Part shown: in pieces, positions 36,081-44,958 of the stretch
Numbering within the stretch: the stretch's first letter is position 1
How the letters are laid out: every line of letters starts with the position of its first letter
Source: GCA-2718815 sp963578105
GTDB taxonomy: Bacteria > Planctomycetota > Planctomycetia > Pirellulales > Pirellulaceae
Assembly: GCA_963578105.1 (NCBI GenBank)
Contig: CAUZBP010000005.1
Span: 74,589-138,588, forward strand
Direction of reading: 5' to 3'
DNA: 64,000 bases
The notes under the pieces: generated by a model
Told to the model about the DNA's origin: nothing
Seen by the model: only the letters and a program-made list of their open reading frames with translations
Databases searched by the model: none
Program-made: the position numbers and the translations under genes

Positions 36081-37301
36081 TCAACAGTATTCCCGACGAT
36101 CATCGATGGCGACCTGTCGGAGCTGTTGAGGAAAATCAGGCAGTGTCGTGAGAACACGTGTCCACGTTGGAATCGATTCGCCAGCGGACGGGTTTTCATA
36201 GATGGCATCGCCAACCGCTGTGATTTGTTGGGAAAACGCCTCGATCACTTGTTCTTCGCCATGCCGATTGAAGGTGAGACTGTTGATCAATGCGTCGGCA
36301 TGGTATTGCCGGATTGCATCTTGGGCCATCCGCATGTAGGCAGACCGCAGGCTGATGAAATGCCCCCGGGAAAATACAACGCCCCGGCTGGCCAGTGTAT
36401 GAAAAATGCTTTTCAGGATGTCTGAACACATACCCATCAGCCCACGTTCTGGATCTTCCAGGGAGAGCGATTGATGCTTGTGCTCATAGAGTCGTCCGAT
36501 ATCGACTTGACAAACTCGTTTGGGGGACGCGTTCCGAAACACTTCGGCCAGCGTGCCGACCTCCAGCCCCCAGTCGTTGGGGATTCGGTTCGACCTGGCC
36601 AAGGCTGCAGTAATGGCAAATTCACCAGCGAGCGGGTAGCGAAAACTGTTCAAGAAAACAAGGAAATCGTCGCTTCCCAATACCGTGATCAGGGCATTCA
36701 GGAGCGGGGTCACTAAAAGTCGCACGACGCGGCCATGCATGCGGTCAGTGCAACGGGCGTAATAGGCTTTGCAGAAGTCGAAGTCAAGGCTCGGATGGAT
36801 CATGGGCATACACAACCGAACCAGCATGTCGTTGTCGTAATTTACGATATCGCAGTCGTGCAGAGCAAAGGCCTTGAGTTTGGGATCGGCAAGCAAATAG
36901 CCAAACGCGAGCCATACGGCCCGCCCTTTGCCAGGCTTGGAAACATTGAACCTGTGCTCGACCAGGTCGGTAATCCTCGACGTGCCGCGAGGGCCATCCG
37001 TCCAAAGAATTTGAGCCCGCTCACCCAGGGGAGCCAGAATGCGAGCCGCTTGCTGGTAGTCCTTAACCTCCTCGGCCCGGTTGAGGACTACGACAATCGT
37101 GTCAATGAAATCCACTTCCACGAGCTGCCGAACAATATTGGAAAACGGATCTGCCCGCATGTCAGCCGCCGTGATCGGTAGCAACAACCCCATCCGGTAT
37201 TTGGTGGATGCGGCACGGAGCTGGGCCATCAGTTCCTCGGGTTGCGTTGTCCCCAGGTCGTGGATGGTTGTGATCGGGCCGTTTTGGAAAAAATCAGGCA
37301 C
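36081..37301 (-). CDS. Glucosyl-3-phosphoglycerate synthase-like GT81 glycosyltransferase
   Basis: 406 residues. A GT-A fold is evident: MGLLLPITAAD near 37, a GKGRA motif at 124-128 typical of GpgS-type enzymes, and a metal-binding DCD at 149-151 (FALHDCDIVNYDND). The block GEFAITAALA..NDWGLEVGTL matches the acceptor region of glucosyl/mannosyl-3-phosphoglycerate synthases. GpgS makes glucosyl-3-phosphoglycerate from an NDP-glucose and 3-phosphoglycerate in the cytoplasm, the first step to the compatible solute glucosylglycerate. It is the last gene of a five-gene minus-strand run, 281 bp from its neighbour. The function is strongly suggested by family and cluster; the sugar donor is not certain. 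Confidence 0.8.
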   Translation of the reverse strand: MPDFFQNGPITTIHDLGTTQPEELMAQLRAASTKYRMGLLLPITAADMRADPFSNIVRQLVEVDFIDTIVVVLNRAEEVKDYQQAARILAPLGERAQILWTDGPRGTSRITDLVEHRFNVSKPGKGRAVWLAFGYLLADPKLKAFALHDCDIVNYDNDMLVRLCMPMIHPSLDFDFCKAYYARCTDRMHGRVVRLLVTPLLNALITVLGSDDFLVFLNSFRYPLAGEFAITAALARSNRIPNDWGLEVGTLAEVFRNASPKRVCQVDIGRLYEHKHQSLSLEDPERGLMGMCSDILKSIFHTLASRGVVFSRGHFISLRSAYMRMAQDAIRQYHADALINSLTFNRHGEEQVIEAFSQQITAVGDAIYENPSAGESIPTWTRVLTTLPDFPQQLRQVAIDDRREYC

Positions 37302-37582
37302 GCGTTCGCAGCTCCTTCCGCCAGGGGTCGTACAAAGATCACGAAGCCAGAATTATATCCTGTTCATACCGGTTTGCGAATGACCTGCAACGCCTGGTTC
37401 CAGAGGATCCAACTGGTAGCAGTGATTAGCCGATAAAAGAGGGGTACTCCCAAAGCCACCTCCGCCGGGGGTTCACCAGATCACCATGGCGACCGGTCCA
37501 TCCGGTAGAGCGGGCAGGCAAAACGCCGCTGTGTCCGTTGGCAGCAGGTTCGCTTGGATGGTGCACAAACTTAGGGCAAAGT

Positions 37583-39322
37583 TCACGTTGTTAACCAGAC
37601 AACCTGTGCCGGGGCAAGCTCCAATTCACCCTGGCCGTCAGCCACCGGGGTATTCGTCAACAAATCCCGTACCCAGCTCGAGCATTCGGAACCGGCCATG
37701 GTGAGATCAATCCGTTGCCTGGTATTGCTCACGTTGGCCGCGACCAGAATGCGTTGCCCTCCAGCGAGGCTCGTGCGTTCAAATGCCAGCACGCAGGCGT
37801 TGTCGGTATTAATGAGCCGTTGCGGTGCGTCGGGATGAAATGCGGACTGTTGAATCCGGCAGGCCAGATACTGCCGGTAGTCCTTGTAAATTCGTCGCCC
37901 CAGGTCCGTGGTCTCGCTTTGCAGTTCGTGCTGCGTGACCTTGCGGCGATTGATGCTGCGTGGTTGACCGCTGGCCGCCACGCCGGAGTGATCGTTTTGC
38001 CCCCCGATCAAACTTTGAAAGTAAACTGCCGGGATCCCCTGCAGGGCCAGCATGATGGCCTGGGTCGCCAGGAAACGACGGGCATGAAGTTCAATGTTGG
38101 CTGCCGGGGGCGCCAGCGCGTCGAGATAAGTGATGTTAAGTTCGTAGGGTCGGTCGCTACCATCGGCCTGCCGGCTCATGCTGATCTTTCCGCCCTGCTG
38201 CCGTACGTGCTCCAGAAGTCGGGCGAACCGCTGCTCGTCCACCCGACCCTCCAAAGCTCTGACCCCAATCCCGTCGTGCGAAGCGGTAAAATTAAAATAC
38301 GTAGTGCCTGCCCGGGGTGGTTCGAGGTCTCGCAGCCAGTCGATCAGCGGGGTGGCATCCGCATTGACAAACGCATCCAGCAGCAACGGTGGCAAGCTGA
38401 ATTGATAAACCATGTGTGCTTCGTTTCCGTCGCCGAAATAACTGACATTTTCCTCGTGTGGGACATTGGTCTCGGTGAGCAACAGCACGTGCGGCGCGAC
38501 TGCACCCAGTACATCGCGCATCAGCCGTACTAACTCGTGGGTCTGAGGCAAATGGATACAGGGTGTGCCAACCTGTTTCCAAAGAAACGCGATGGCATCC
38601 AGCCGGATGATGCGGGCGCCGCGCTGAGCATATTCAAGGAGCACCTCCAACATCCGCAGCAGCACATCGGGTTGGGCATAGTTCAGATCAATTTGATCGT
38701 CGCTGAAGGTTGTCCATACGTGTCGCGTACCCCGCTCCGTTTCAAATGCTGTGAGTAAAGGCAGGCTACGTGGTCGAACGACGGCGGAAAGATCGGTGGA
38801 TGGATCGACTTCAATAAAAAATCGGTCGAACGGTGGCTGACCCGCAAGGTATTTCTGGAACCAGACGCTTTTTTGAGAGATGTGGTTGAGTACCAGATCA
38901 AACATCAGAGAAAAGCGGCCGGACAATCGAGAGATGTCGTCCCATGTACCCGAGTCGGGATCGACTTGCAGGTAGTCAATCACTGAAAATCCATCGTCGG
39001 ATGAGTAGGGACAAAACGGCAGCAGATGGACTGTGCTGATCAGCTCGTCGAGTTGTTCTTCGCGCAGCCAGCTTTCGAGTGTCGCCAGTGGCGACTTGTC
39101 AGGTCCGCTTACCTGATTGGCATAGGTGATGAGCACGACATCTCGCTGACTCCAAACCGCCAGGTCAACAGCCGTGTTGGGTAGAGCAAAAGCGGGTGCA
39201 TAGCGCGCAAGAAGTTCCTCAATGCGGCTGGCAGTTTCCGCAGCCCGGTCGCCGAAGAGCCGACGGAGACGACTGGCAACATCAGGAACCGTTGCCGCGG
39301 GTGAAGGTGCATTTTTCATCAT
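37583..39322 (-). CDS. GH13_18 sucrose/glucosylglycerate phosphorylase-like enzyme
   Basis: 579 residues from the ATG-ATG at 39322; a GTG five codons upstream is the alternative. The GH13 subfamily-18 layout is clear: VHLLPFCPYSSDDGFSVIDY, then FDLVLNHISQKSVWFQ. The three catalytic acids are readable: nucleophile Asp in RIIRLDAIAFLWKQ, acid/base Glu in LLLTETNVPHEENVSYFG and transition-state Asp in NFTASHDGIGVRALEG. The subfamily includes sucrose phosphorylase, sucrose-6'-phosphate phosphorylase and glucosylglycerate phosphorylase. In this operon with a GpgS-like gene, glucosylglycerate phosphorolysis, that is recycling of the solute to glucose-1-phosphate, is the best guess. Confidence 0.88.
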   Translation of the reverse strand: MMKNAPSPAATVPDVASRLRRLFGDRAAETASRIEELLARYAPAFALPNTAVDLAVWSQRDVVLITYANQVSGPDKSPLATLESWLREEQLDELISTVHLLPFCPYSSDDGFSVIDYLQVDPDSGTWDDISRLSGRFSLMFDLVLNHISQKSVWFQKYLAGQPPFDRFFIEVDPSTDLSAVVRPRSLPLLTAFETERGTRHVWTTFSDDQIDLNYAQPDVLLRMLEVLLEYAQRGARIIRLDAIAFLWKQVGTPCIHLPQTHELVRLMRDVLGAVAPHVLLLTETNVPHEENVSYFGDGNEAHMVYQFSLPPLLLDAFVNADATPLIDWLRDLEPPRAGTTYFNFTASHDGIGVRALEGRVDEQRFARLLEHVRQQGGKISMSRQADGSDRPYELNITYLDALAPPAANIELHARRFLATQAIMLALQGIPAVYFQSLIGGQNDHSGVAASGQPRSINRRKVTQHELQSETTDLGRRIYKDYRQYLACRIQQSAFHPDAPQRLINTDNACVLAFERTSLAGGQRILVAANVSNTRQRIDLTMAGSECSSWVRDLLTNTPVADGQGELELAPAQVVWLTT

Positions 39323-39401
39323 GGCCAACCGATCCACCGGGAACAGGATTGACGGGTCCTGACTGCCAACTTCTCACCTTTCGACCGGCACCCCTGTCCA
39401 T

Positions 39402-40688
39402 TTACAGCTCATCCATACCGGTCACATTGGTGATCAACACTCTCAGGCAGCGTCGAAGCACCGAGTAGCTGAAAAATCGTTTCCCAAGCTCATAATTCTT
39501 TTCCACCATTTCCGCACGGAACGCTTCGTCCGTGATGACGCGCTGCACCTGGCGAACGACGTCTTTGGTAAGATACCCGTTCATGGTGATCACTTGGAAC
39601 CCCTTGGGCTCGATATCGCTGATGAAAATGGAGTAGCGATTGACGAGAACCGGCTTGCGATAATAGAACGCTTCGACCAATGCGTTGCCAAAACCTTCAT
39701 GCAGGCTGGGATAAGTGATGAAATCTGCGTGAACATAAGCGTCTGCCAGCGTGTACAGTTTTTTTCCCTGCGGATTTGTTCCCCGCGTATCGCCAATGTG
39801 GTCGGAAATCAACCGCAGATCGACCCCCTGGTCTTCCGCCATTTCTTGCAAGGCACCCAGATATTCATCGCCTTCATCTCCCGATTCGTGCGACACGACC
39901 AACTTGCAGCGTGGGTTATCCAACGCCCCCACCAGGGAAATCGAGTGTTCGATCCCCTTACGTGGCACAACGCGTGTGGGCTGCAGAAAAAGAATGTCAT
40001 CGGATTCAAGACCAATACTCTGGCGAAAGTCGGAACTGTATTCGTCAATCCCAGGTGGCGAGGTTTCAAAATCAAGCACGTTAGGAACAAGCACTGATGA
40101 GCATCCACGCCGATGGGAGAGTGCCCGCTGGCCGGCAGAGTTGATCGTCACATGCTGGATGGAGGGCAGTGTACAGGGGAAAGCCATTCGTAAGATGTCT
40201 CCCATCGCGTTGACGGAAAAGCGATCTCGTTCCCAATAAAAATCGTGGTGGTGAGCAATGGTGGGAAATCCAGTCTCTGCAATAAATGTTGCCAGCGCCA
40301 CACCCAATGGTACGTTCATCGGAATCGTCATCGCATTCTGGACGATGAGAATCTCGATGGCGAAACGACGGGTGAAATCGTACAGCGATCGTTTCAGGTG
40401 TTCAGCCAGAGCAAAGATTCGGCGGGTAACTTCCGGATCGCGTGTGGTACGCCCCAATAAGTGATCGTTGACCCATTGGATGTCCGGGTTACTAAAATGA
40501 GCATGTGGTACCAGCGTGCTGATTTCCGGATCGGTATCGAGCTGACCCCCATACCAGTACGAGACATGACGATAGTCCCAGAGAAGTTGTGCCCATTTTG
40601 CGGCTTCTAATGACACACCATCCGTACCCGCAAAGCGGGTACCAATGAATCCGATTTTGTGACCTCGAGTCGAGGAGTCGTTGGGCAT
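39402..40688 (-). CDS. GT4 glycosyltransferase, candidate solute mannosyltransferase
   Basis: 428 residues starting MPNDSSTRGHKIGFIGTRFAGTDGVSLEAAKW, a GT-B N-domain with an acceptor-side GTDGVS loop. The C-domain has the GT4 signature: QPTRVVPRKGIEHSISLVGAL (donor-binding Arg/Lys) and FITYPSLHEGFGNALVEAFYY, with the EX7E-type motif (EGFGNALVE). Its position in a GpgS/GH13_18 operon points to a transferase that adds a second sugar, for example mannose, to glucosylglycerate or its phosphate, as in mannosylglucosylglycerate synthesis. That assignment is inference; GT4 specificity cannot be read from sequence. It is 79 bp upstream of the GH13_18 gene. Confidence 0.82.
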   Translation of the reverse strand: MPNDSSTRGHKIGFIGTRFAGTDGVSLEAAKWAQLLWDYRHVSYWYGGQLDTDPEISTLVPHAHFSNPDIQWVNDHLLGRTTRDPEVTRRIFALAEHLKRSLYDFTRRFAIEILIVQNAMTIPMNVPLGVALATFIAETGFPTIAHHHDFYWERDRFSVNAMGDILRMAFPCTLPSIQHVTINSAGQRALSHRRGCSSVLVPNVLDFETSPPGIDEYSSDFRQSIGLESDDILFLQPTRVVPRKGIEHSISLVGALDNPRCKLVVSHESGDEGDEYLGALQEMAEDQGVDLRLISDHIGDTRGTNPQGKKLYTLADAYVHADFITYPSLHEGFGNALVEAFYYRKPVLVNRYSIFISDIEPKGFQVITMNGYLTKDVVRQVQRVITDEAFRAEMVEKNYELGKRFFSYSVLRRCLRVLITNVTGMDEL

Positions 40689-40745
40689 TATGAATTTATT
40701 GCGTGAGGAAGAATATGACGCCTGAGATTACGTTCCGACCTCTTC

Positions 40746-41600
40746 CTACTGAATCAAATCCAGAACGTGCAGTAAATCAAGGATAATTGCATCGGGTTGG
40801 ATTTTTTCCAGAAGAGGATCGCCCTCGCGTTGTCGCAGACTGCGGGTATCACCGGCAAAGAGTGCCGTGCGGAACCCGACCTGTGTTGCCGGTAGAACGT
40901 CGTTGCGCATGTCATTTCCGATATACAGAACTTCGGTCGGATGAATGCCCTGACTTGCCAGTCTTTTGCTCGCCAGCTGATACATCCAGTCAGAGGGCTT
41001 CGCATGACGATGTTCGTAGGAGTAGTAACGTAGATCAGGTGCAAATCCGAGTTCATCGAGTGTTTTTCCCAGCAAGGCCGGAAACAGGTATGGGGTAAAA
41101 AACTGGGCATTACTGATCAGACCGGTTACCATGCCTCGACGTACCAGTCCGGCCAAGCAAAGCTTGAGCCCTGGCATGGGCCAGGTTGGATTTGCACGGG
41201 CCTCGAATTCAACCGCCAAACGGGCCGCATCAATTTTCAAACCACCCAACTCCACACACGTTTCGCGCCATACCTCGATGATATTGACTTCTGGATAGGC
41301 AATTCCGGTTGCGCGAAGTTGGGCATGGTGCCTGGCGATCGTTTCCTGCAGTGTTTCAATCGCCTCCTCTGCCGGACAGGGGAGCGTGATGCCCAGGCTT
41401 TCCAGCGCTGCCAAAAGAGCGGTAGCTTGTTGCCCCGCGATGCTGGTACCAATATCACCACATCCGCTGATGATCAGGGTGCCATAAACATCAAACAACA
41501 CGGCCCGAATGCCGACAAGCGGCAATAACTGTGGCTGAACACCTGTCGGAATCGGTTCCAGCGGCCGACTCAGTTGGCGGAAGATTTTCTCAGGGGCCAT
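40746..41600 (-). CDS. HAD-superfamily hydrolase with DxY motif I
   Basis: 284 residues. HAD motifs: I, LFDVYGTL with nucleophile Asp37; II, GLISNAQ; III, Lys in HAKPSDWMY; IV, YIGNDMRNDVLPA with the Asp pair. A helical cap lies between motifs I and II. Residue 39, which is Asp in most HAD phosphatases (DxD), is Tyr here (DVY), the pattern of haloacid-dehalogenase-type members. The operon position suggests a phosphatase for a glycosyl-3-phosphoglycerate, but the missing acid/base Asp argues against simple phosphatase chemistry. Its start overlaps the end of the upstream glycosyltransferase gene by 31 bp, so translation is probably coupled. Confidence 0.88.
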   Translation of the reverse strand: MAPEKIFRQLSRPLEPIPTGVQPQLLPLVGIRAVLFDVYGTLIISGCGDIGTSIAGQQATALLAALESLGITLPCPAEEAIETLQETIARHHAQLRATGIAYPEVNIIEVWRETCVELGGLKIDAARLAVEFEARANPTWPMPGLKLCLAGLVRRGMVTGLISNAQFFTPYLFPALLGKTLDELGFAPDLRYYSYEHRHAKPSDWMYQLASKRLASQGIHPTEVLYIGNDMRNDVLPATQVGFRTALFAGDTRSLRQREGDPLLEKIQPDAIILDLLHVLDLIQ

Positions 41601-43159
41601 GTTTCCAGACGGATAGGATGAAGTCGTCGAAGATTGAGAAAACTGTTCAGGATTGCTTGACCGCGAGGCAGCGGTTCAACATTTCCGCCCCCCGGGCTAT
41701 GGCCAACCCTTTGGTAAACTTGCCGTAGTTGCCTGCCAGCTGATTGCACGGAGAATTTCTCGCGGACGATGCCCGCATACTTTTCTATCATTTCAGCGGT
41801 TGTGTCAGGGTCAATCCGGAATGTTTGGTTGAGCTTGGGATTGGCGTCCAACACGATGTCGATCAGGCGGGTACTACCGGCAACGGTACGAATCACATCT
41901 TCCTGAAGTGGCCCGTCCAGAAAAGCAAAATCAACACAACCATCGTCCATCAGCTGATCGAGTTGCCGTTGGAGCGTCGCTTGTTCGGTCAGCGGCTGGT
42001 TGTAACTGGCGGAAACCGCGTGGTACGTGTTAAGAAGTCGTTCACACACGGTTTTTCGGTCAACCATCGAAAGCGGGATGCGCAGCTGGTCGTACAGCAT
42101 TTCCAGTTCGATCCCTGCTGCTGAAAAATCAGCGGTGATTTCAGGTAAATTGCGTCCAACAAGCGGGCAACCTGACAACCAGGCTTCCAGGAAAACCATT
42201 CCGAATCCTTCGGCCACGCTGGTTGTAACCAGGCAATCCGTGGCTGCCAGGATCGTAGAATAGTCGAGCCCTGCCTCGCCGCCCACATCAAAGCGGCAGG
42301 GCAGTCGCAGGTCCTGCGCCAAGCGATGCCAATGGGAAAAGCTGCCTGCCTCTAGCGGGTTCAACGGTGCTAACGTGACCGCGTAGATAGCTTCTCGCGG
42401 GTCCAACGCACTAAGCAGTAACATTTCACCGAGATTTTTGCGACGGATTCCACGCACGGGGTAGGTCACCAGCATTTGCCGGTCGGACATCTCTAATTTC
42501 TCGCTCACGGCCTGGCGGGCCTGCTGCCGGTCGGGGAGCCGGGTCAAGCTTGCCACCGGATTCGGGAGCAAATGCAGCCGCTCGCTGGCAATACCAGAGC
42601 GGACAAAGATATCTCGATCCCGCCCGTTTAGAACTGCGTAATGGATCCCCGGAGACTGCGGATAAAGCCGGGCAGATAACCCGTCGTTGTCGTGGCAGTT
42701 GAACACCCCGGCCAGGTGGAGAAAATTCTCGGGTCGGAAATCCTCTGCGAAGTCGTGTACCTGCAGCAGCATACGATATCCATCCGTAGCAAGCTCGGCG
42801 ATCGTGGTCGGCAACGCCGAATTTTTTCCCAGGGCGTGATTGTGAATGTGAAGAATCGTATTGTCGTGGTTGAACCCATGAGCGATCAACGACGAACGCA
42901 TACTGGTCGTCAAGTCTCGAGAGCCGGTTTCCGAGACTGTGTCGTATTCGAGGTCGCCAACCTGGATAAGTTCCAGTTCAAAGGGCGGAGGGTGGTCGAA
43001 GATTGAATCCGGCCACCCCGCCCGACGCCCGCCGTAGAGTATCGCGACGCGATCAATCACCAGTCCAGATTTTGATGCGGCAAGTGATTTCAGGTGATTG
43101 ATAATCACCTGACTGACGCCACCACGATTCAAGTGATAGTGAACAATGACAAGCTGCAT
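41570..43159 (-). CDS. GT4 glycosyltransferase, first gene of the solute operon
   Basis: 529 residues from ATG 43159 (MQLVIVHYHLNRGGVSQVII), the glycine-rich GT-B start. The frame is open to 43309, but that stretch runs through the dispersed repeat. The donor-domain motifs are VTYPVRGIRRKNLGEML and TSVAEGFGMVFLEAWLSGCPLVGRN (EX7E). After residue 400 there is an extra helical C-terminal region of about 110 residues not usual for GT4. It may act with, or in place of, the other GT4 of the operon; a role in mannosylglucosylglycerate-type solute synthesis is inferred from neighbours only. Its last 31 bp overlap the HAD gene. Confidence 0.82.
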   Translation of the reverse strand: MQLVIVHYHLNRGGVSQVIINHLKSLAASKSGLVIDRVAILYGGRRAGWPDSIFDHPPPFELELIQVGDLEYDTVSETGSRDLTTSMRSSLIAHGFNHDNTILHIHNHALGKNSALPTTIAELATDGYRMLLQVHDFAEDFRPENFLHLAGVFNCHDNDGLSARLYPQSPGIHYAVLNGRDRDIFVRSGIASERLHLLPNPVASLTRLPDRQQARQAVSEKLEMSDRQMLVTYPVRGIRRKNLGEMLLLSALDPREAIYAVTLAPLNPLEAGSFSHWHRLAQDLRLPCRFDVGGEAGLDYSTILAATDCLVTTSVAEGFGMVFLEAWLSGCPLVGRNLPEITADFSAAGIELEMLYDQLRIPLSMVDRKTVCERLLNTYHAVSASYNQPLTEQATLQRQLDQLMDDGCVDFAFLDGPLQEDVIRTVAGSTRLIDIVLDANPKLNQTFRIDPDTTAEMIEKYAGIVREKFSVQSAGRQLRQVYQRVGHSPGGGNVEPLPRGQAILNSFLNLRRLHPIRLETWPLRKSSAN

Positions 43160-43187
43160 CGAAAAATGATCCGCCTCCGAAAAAACT

Positions 43188-43268
43188 GATAAGAAGTTTA
43201 AATCACCAGGAGCGCCTGTCAATGCTCCAGGAGACCCTGTGGCCCCTGTTTTGCCCCGTTCTCTGGTA
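43188..43268 (-). repeat. Dispersed GTTTAAAC-armed repeat, copy 3 (diverged, one arm)
   Basis: About 80 bp matching copies 1 and 2 from GATAAGAAGTTTAAATCACC through GCTCCAGGAGACCCTGTGGC to the GCCCCGTTCTCTGG core. The first palindrome has decayed to AGTTTAAAT and the right arm is not recognisable. It begins 29 bp upstream of the 43159 start, the same geometry as copy 2 relative to 35806. Confidence 0.8.
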
Positions 43269-43395
43269 ATTTCCGGAACGTCCTGCTGCGACCGCGTCGG
43301 GCCGTGCAACCCCTGAATCCCGAAGCGATGGCAGGCAAAAACTCAAGAAATATTTTCCACGTGGCTGACCGGTAAACCGTCGCCCGGCCGGTGGC

Positions 43396-43870
43396 CTACG
43401 GAGCAACCTCGTGCCGCAGTTCGAAGTCCTGCTCGAAACGACGCACCTCGGCGGGGACCGAAGCGGTCAGTTCGGATGCGGAGTTATATCTGGCTGGCAG
43501 GTACTGTTCGTGGAGCAGTTCGCCGGCCTCGTAACCCGGCCTCGTAACCCGGCGTCGTGTCAGACGCCTTGTGTCCCTGTTGATTCGGTCGCATGGCGCA
43601 AATTTCCACCCGGTGCTGACCAGGAGTCACGCCTCCGCGATTTGTCACACGGTAGTCTCCCTGCTGAATCGTAGCGCCTGAGGTGGGCCCGCTGGTACCC
43701 TCGGTCGGCACAAAACGGATCTGACCCTCTGGCAGCGGCTGCCCGTCGAGCGTTACGGTTCCCGAAACCTTGACCTTGGTCCGATCAGAACCCGAATCGC
43801 AACCGCAGAATGACAGCGCCCCGGCGCCGCAGAGAACCGCCAGCATGAATGAATTTCTAGTCAGGCACAT
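43396..43870 (-). pseudogene. Small regulatory-domain lipoprotein gene broken by a 13-bp tandem duplication
   Basis: From ATG 43870 the product starts as a small secreted lipoprotein (MLAVLCGAGALSFCGCDSG) with a carboxypeptidase-regulatory-like domain: VKVSGTVTLDGQPLPEGQIRFVP, then GDYRVTNRGGVTPGQHRVEI. The frame stops at 43484 after a nonsense tail. A direct 13-bp duplication (43525-43550) lies just before the tail. Removing one copy restores the expected end, TPGYEAGELLHEQYLPARYN then SASELTASVPAEVRRFEQDF and ELRHEVAP, stopping at 43396. The corrected length is 462 bp, 154 codons. This family usually accompanies DUF1559 genes, as here (41 bp from 43912). The gene was recently inactivated, or carries a sequencing error. 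Confidence 0.88.
43525..43550. repeat. 13-bp direct tandem duplication causing a frameshift
   Basis: GGCCTCGTAACCC occurs twice head to tail (43525-43537, 43538-43550). It is a perfect duplication inside the coding region of the lipoprotein gene and shifts the frame by one. Confidence 0.95.
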
Positions 43871-43911
43871 CTTTTCACCGCCCCGTGAACGTGCGAGTTC
43901 GAAAAACTCTT

Positions 43912-44958
43912 CTAGAAACTACTGTCATCATCGCTGCCTGCCCGCGTCGTGAGCGCCGACAGCAAGGTTTGATCGATTTCTTCGTTCAGGAAATGGACAC
44001 TGCCATCAGAGAAAATGAAGTAGCAGCCGCCCTGATGATAACTGGAGAAACCGCCCCCGTAGAACCTGTGCTGCGTTGCTCCGCCGGGCAAGGTGTCCGA
44101 ACAGTTGATCCCGTCGGCCGTGTCGTTGACATTGTGAGTCAGCCAGAACCAGCCGCGAAAGCTCCCCTCGTACCCGCCTGTCACTTCACCTATCAACAGC
44201 GTGTTGCTGGTTCCGTCCCTGATATTGGCAATTCGTGTCCGGGAGTCGTTGTAGAGGACACCGTTGGCGGCCCGATAGGCGCTCCGGATAGCCCCGACGT
44301 TCCTGTCACCCAACCGATACGCTTCATTTCCGTTGCACGTATAATCGATACTGTCGGCGACCCCGGAGATGTTGGTCTTGCCCATGTCCTCGTCCTCATG
44401 GTCGCCGTTCTTATAGTGTGAACAACAGGTCACCAGTTCAAAACCCTGGGGATCCGAAGGACACAGGAAGGTCGGGACAGGCACCACGGTGGCCTTACGC
44501 CCATCCATCGCGTAATTTGTTCCGTCGCTCCAGGACAGATTGAGCACCGCATCCAGGTTCCGTTGTTCCAGGTACGGGAGACAGAACGTCAAGAAACCCC
44601 ATGACCCGTACTGATCCCCGCGCTCCTGCAAAAACCGGGTAGGTCGAGCACAGGTAGCGTGACCTTCTTGTCCTTTTCCGCCCTGCCAGTTGTCCGCCCA
44701 CAGGAGCAGTCCAGGTGGAAACCGACCGACCGTCGTGTGATAGGTGTGCAGCGCTATGCCAACCTGCTTGAAGTTGTTCGAGCACTGCGATCGCCGCGCG
44801 GCCTCCCGCGCCACTTGCACGGCCGGCAACAGCAGCGCAATCAAAATTGCGATGATGGCAATCACCACCAGCAATTCCACCAGCGTAAATCCCGACTGGG
44901 CGCGAGTTGCGCTGTCGCCCGGATGCACTGGACGGCGATGTAATAAACCTTTTATCAT
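43912..44958 (-). CDS. DUF1559 prepilin-like protein
   Basis: 348 residues from ATG 44958 with AGAAG upstream; the frame is open to 45144 but without protein-like content. The N-terminus carries a type IV prepilin/pseudopilin cleavage-methylation motif at 23-28 (GFTLVE), followed by an uninterrupted hydrophobic helix (LLVVIAIIAILIALLLPAV). The DUF1559 body has AREAARRSQCSNNFKQVGIALHTYH, RFPPG, and the C-terminal DGSVHFL block. Planctomycetes have dozens to hundreds of these; they are thought to be secreted or surface pseudopilins, with function unproven. It is encoded directly upstream of the broken lipoprotein gene, its usual partner. Confidence 0.95.
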   Translation of the reverse strand: MIKGLLHRRPVHPGDSATRAQSGFTLVELLVVIAIIAILIALLLPAVQVAREAARRSQCSNNFKQVGIALHTYHTTVGRFPPGLLLWADNWQGGKGQEGHATCARPTRFLQERGDQYGSWGFLTFCLPYLEQRNLDAVLNLSWSDGTNYAMDGRKATVVPVPTFLCPSDPQGFELVTCCSHYKNGDHEDEDMGKTNISGVADSIDYTCNGNEAYRLGDRNVGAIRSAYRAANGVLYNDSRTRIANIRDGTSNTLLIGEVTGGYEGSFRGWFWLTHNVNDTADGINCSDTLPGGATQHRFYGGGFSSYHQGGCYFIFSDGSVHFLNEEIDQTLLSALTTRAGSDDDSSF

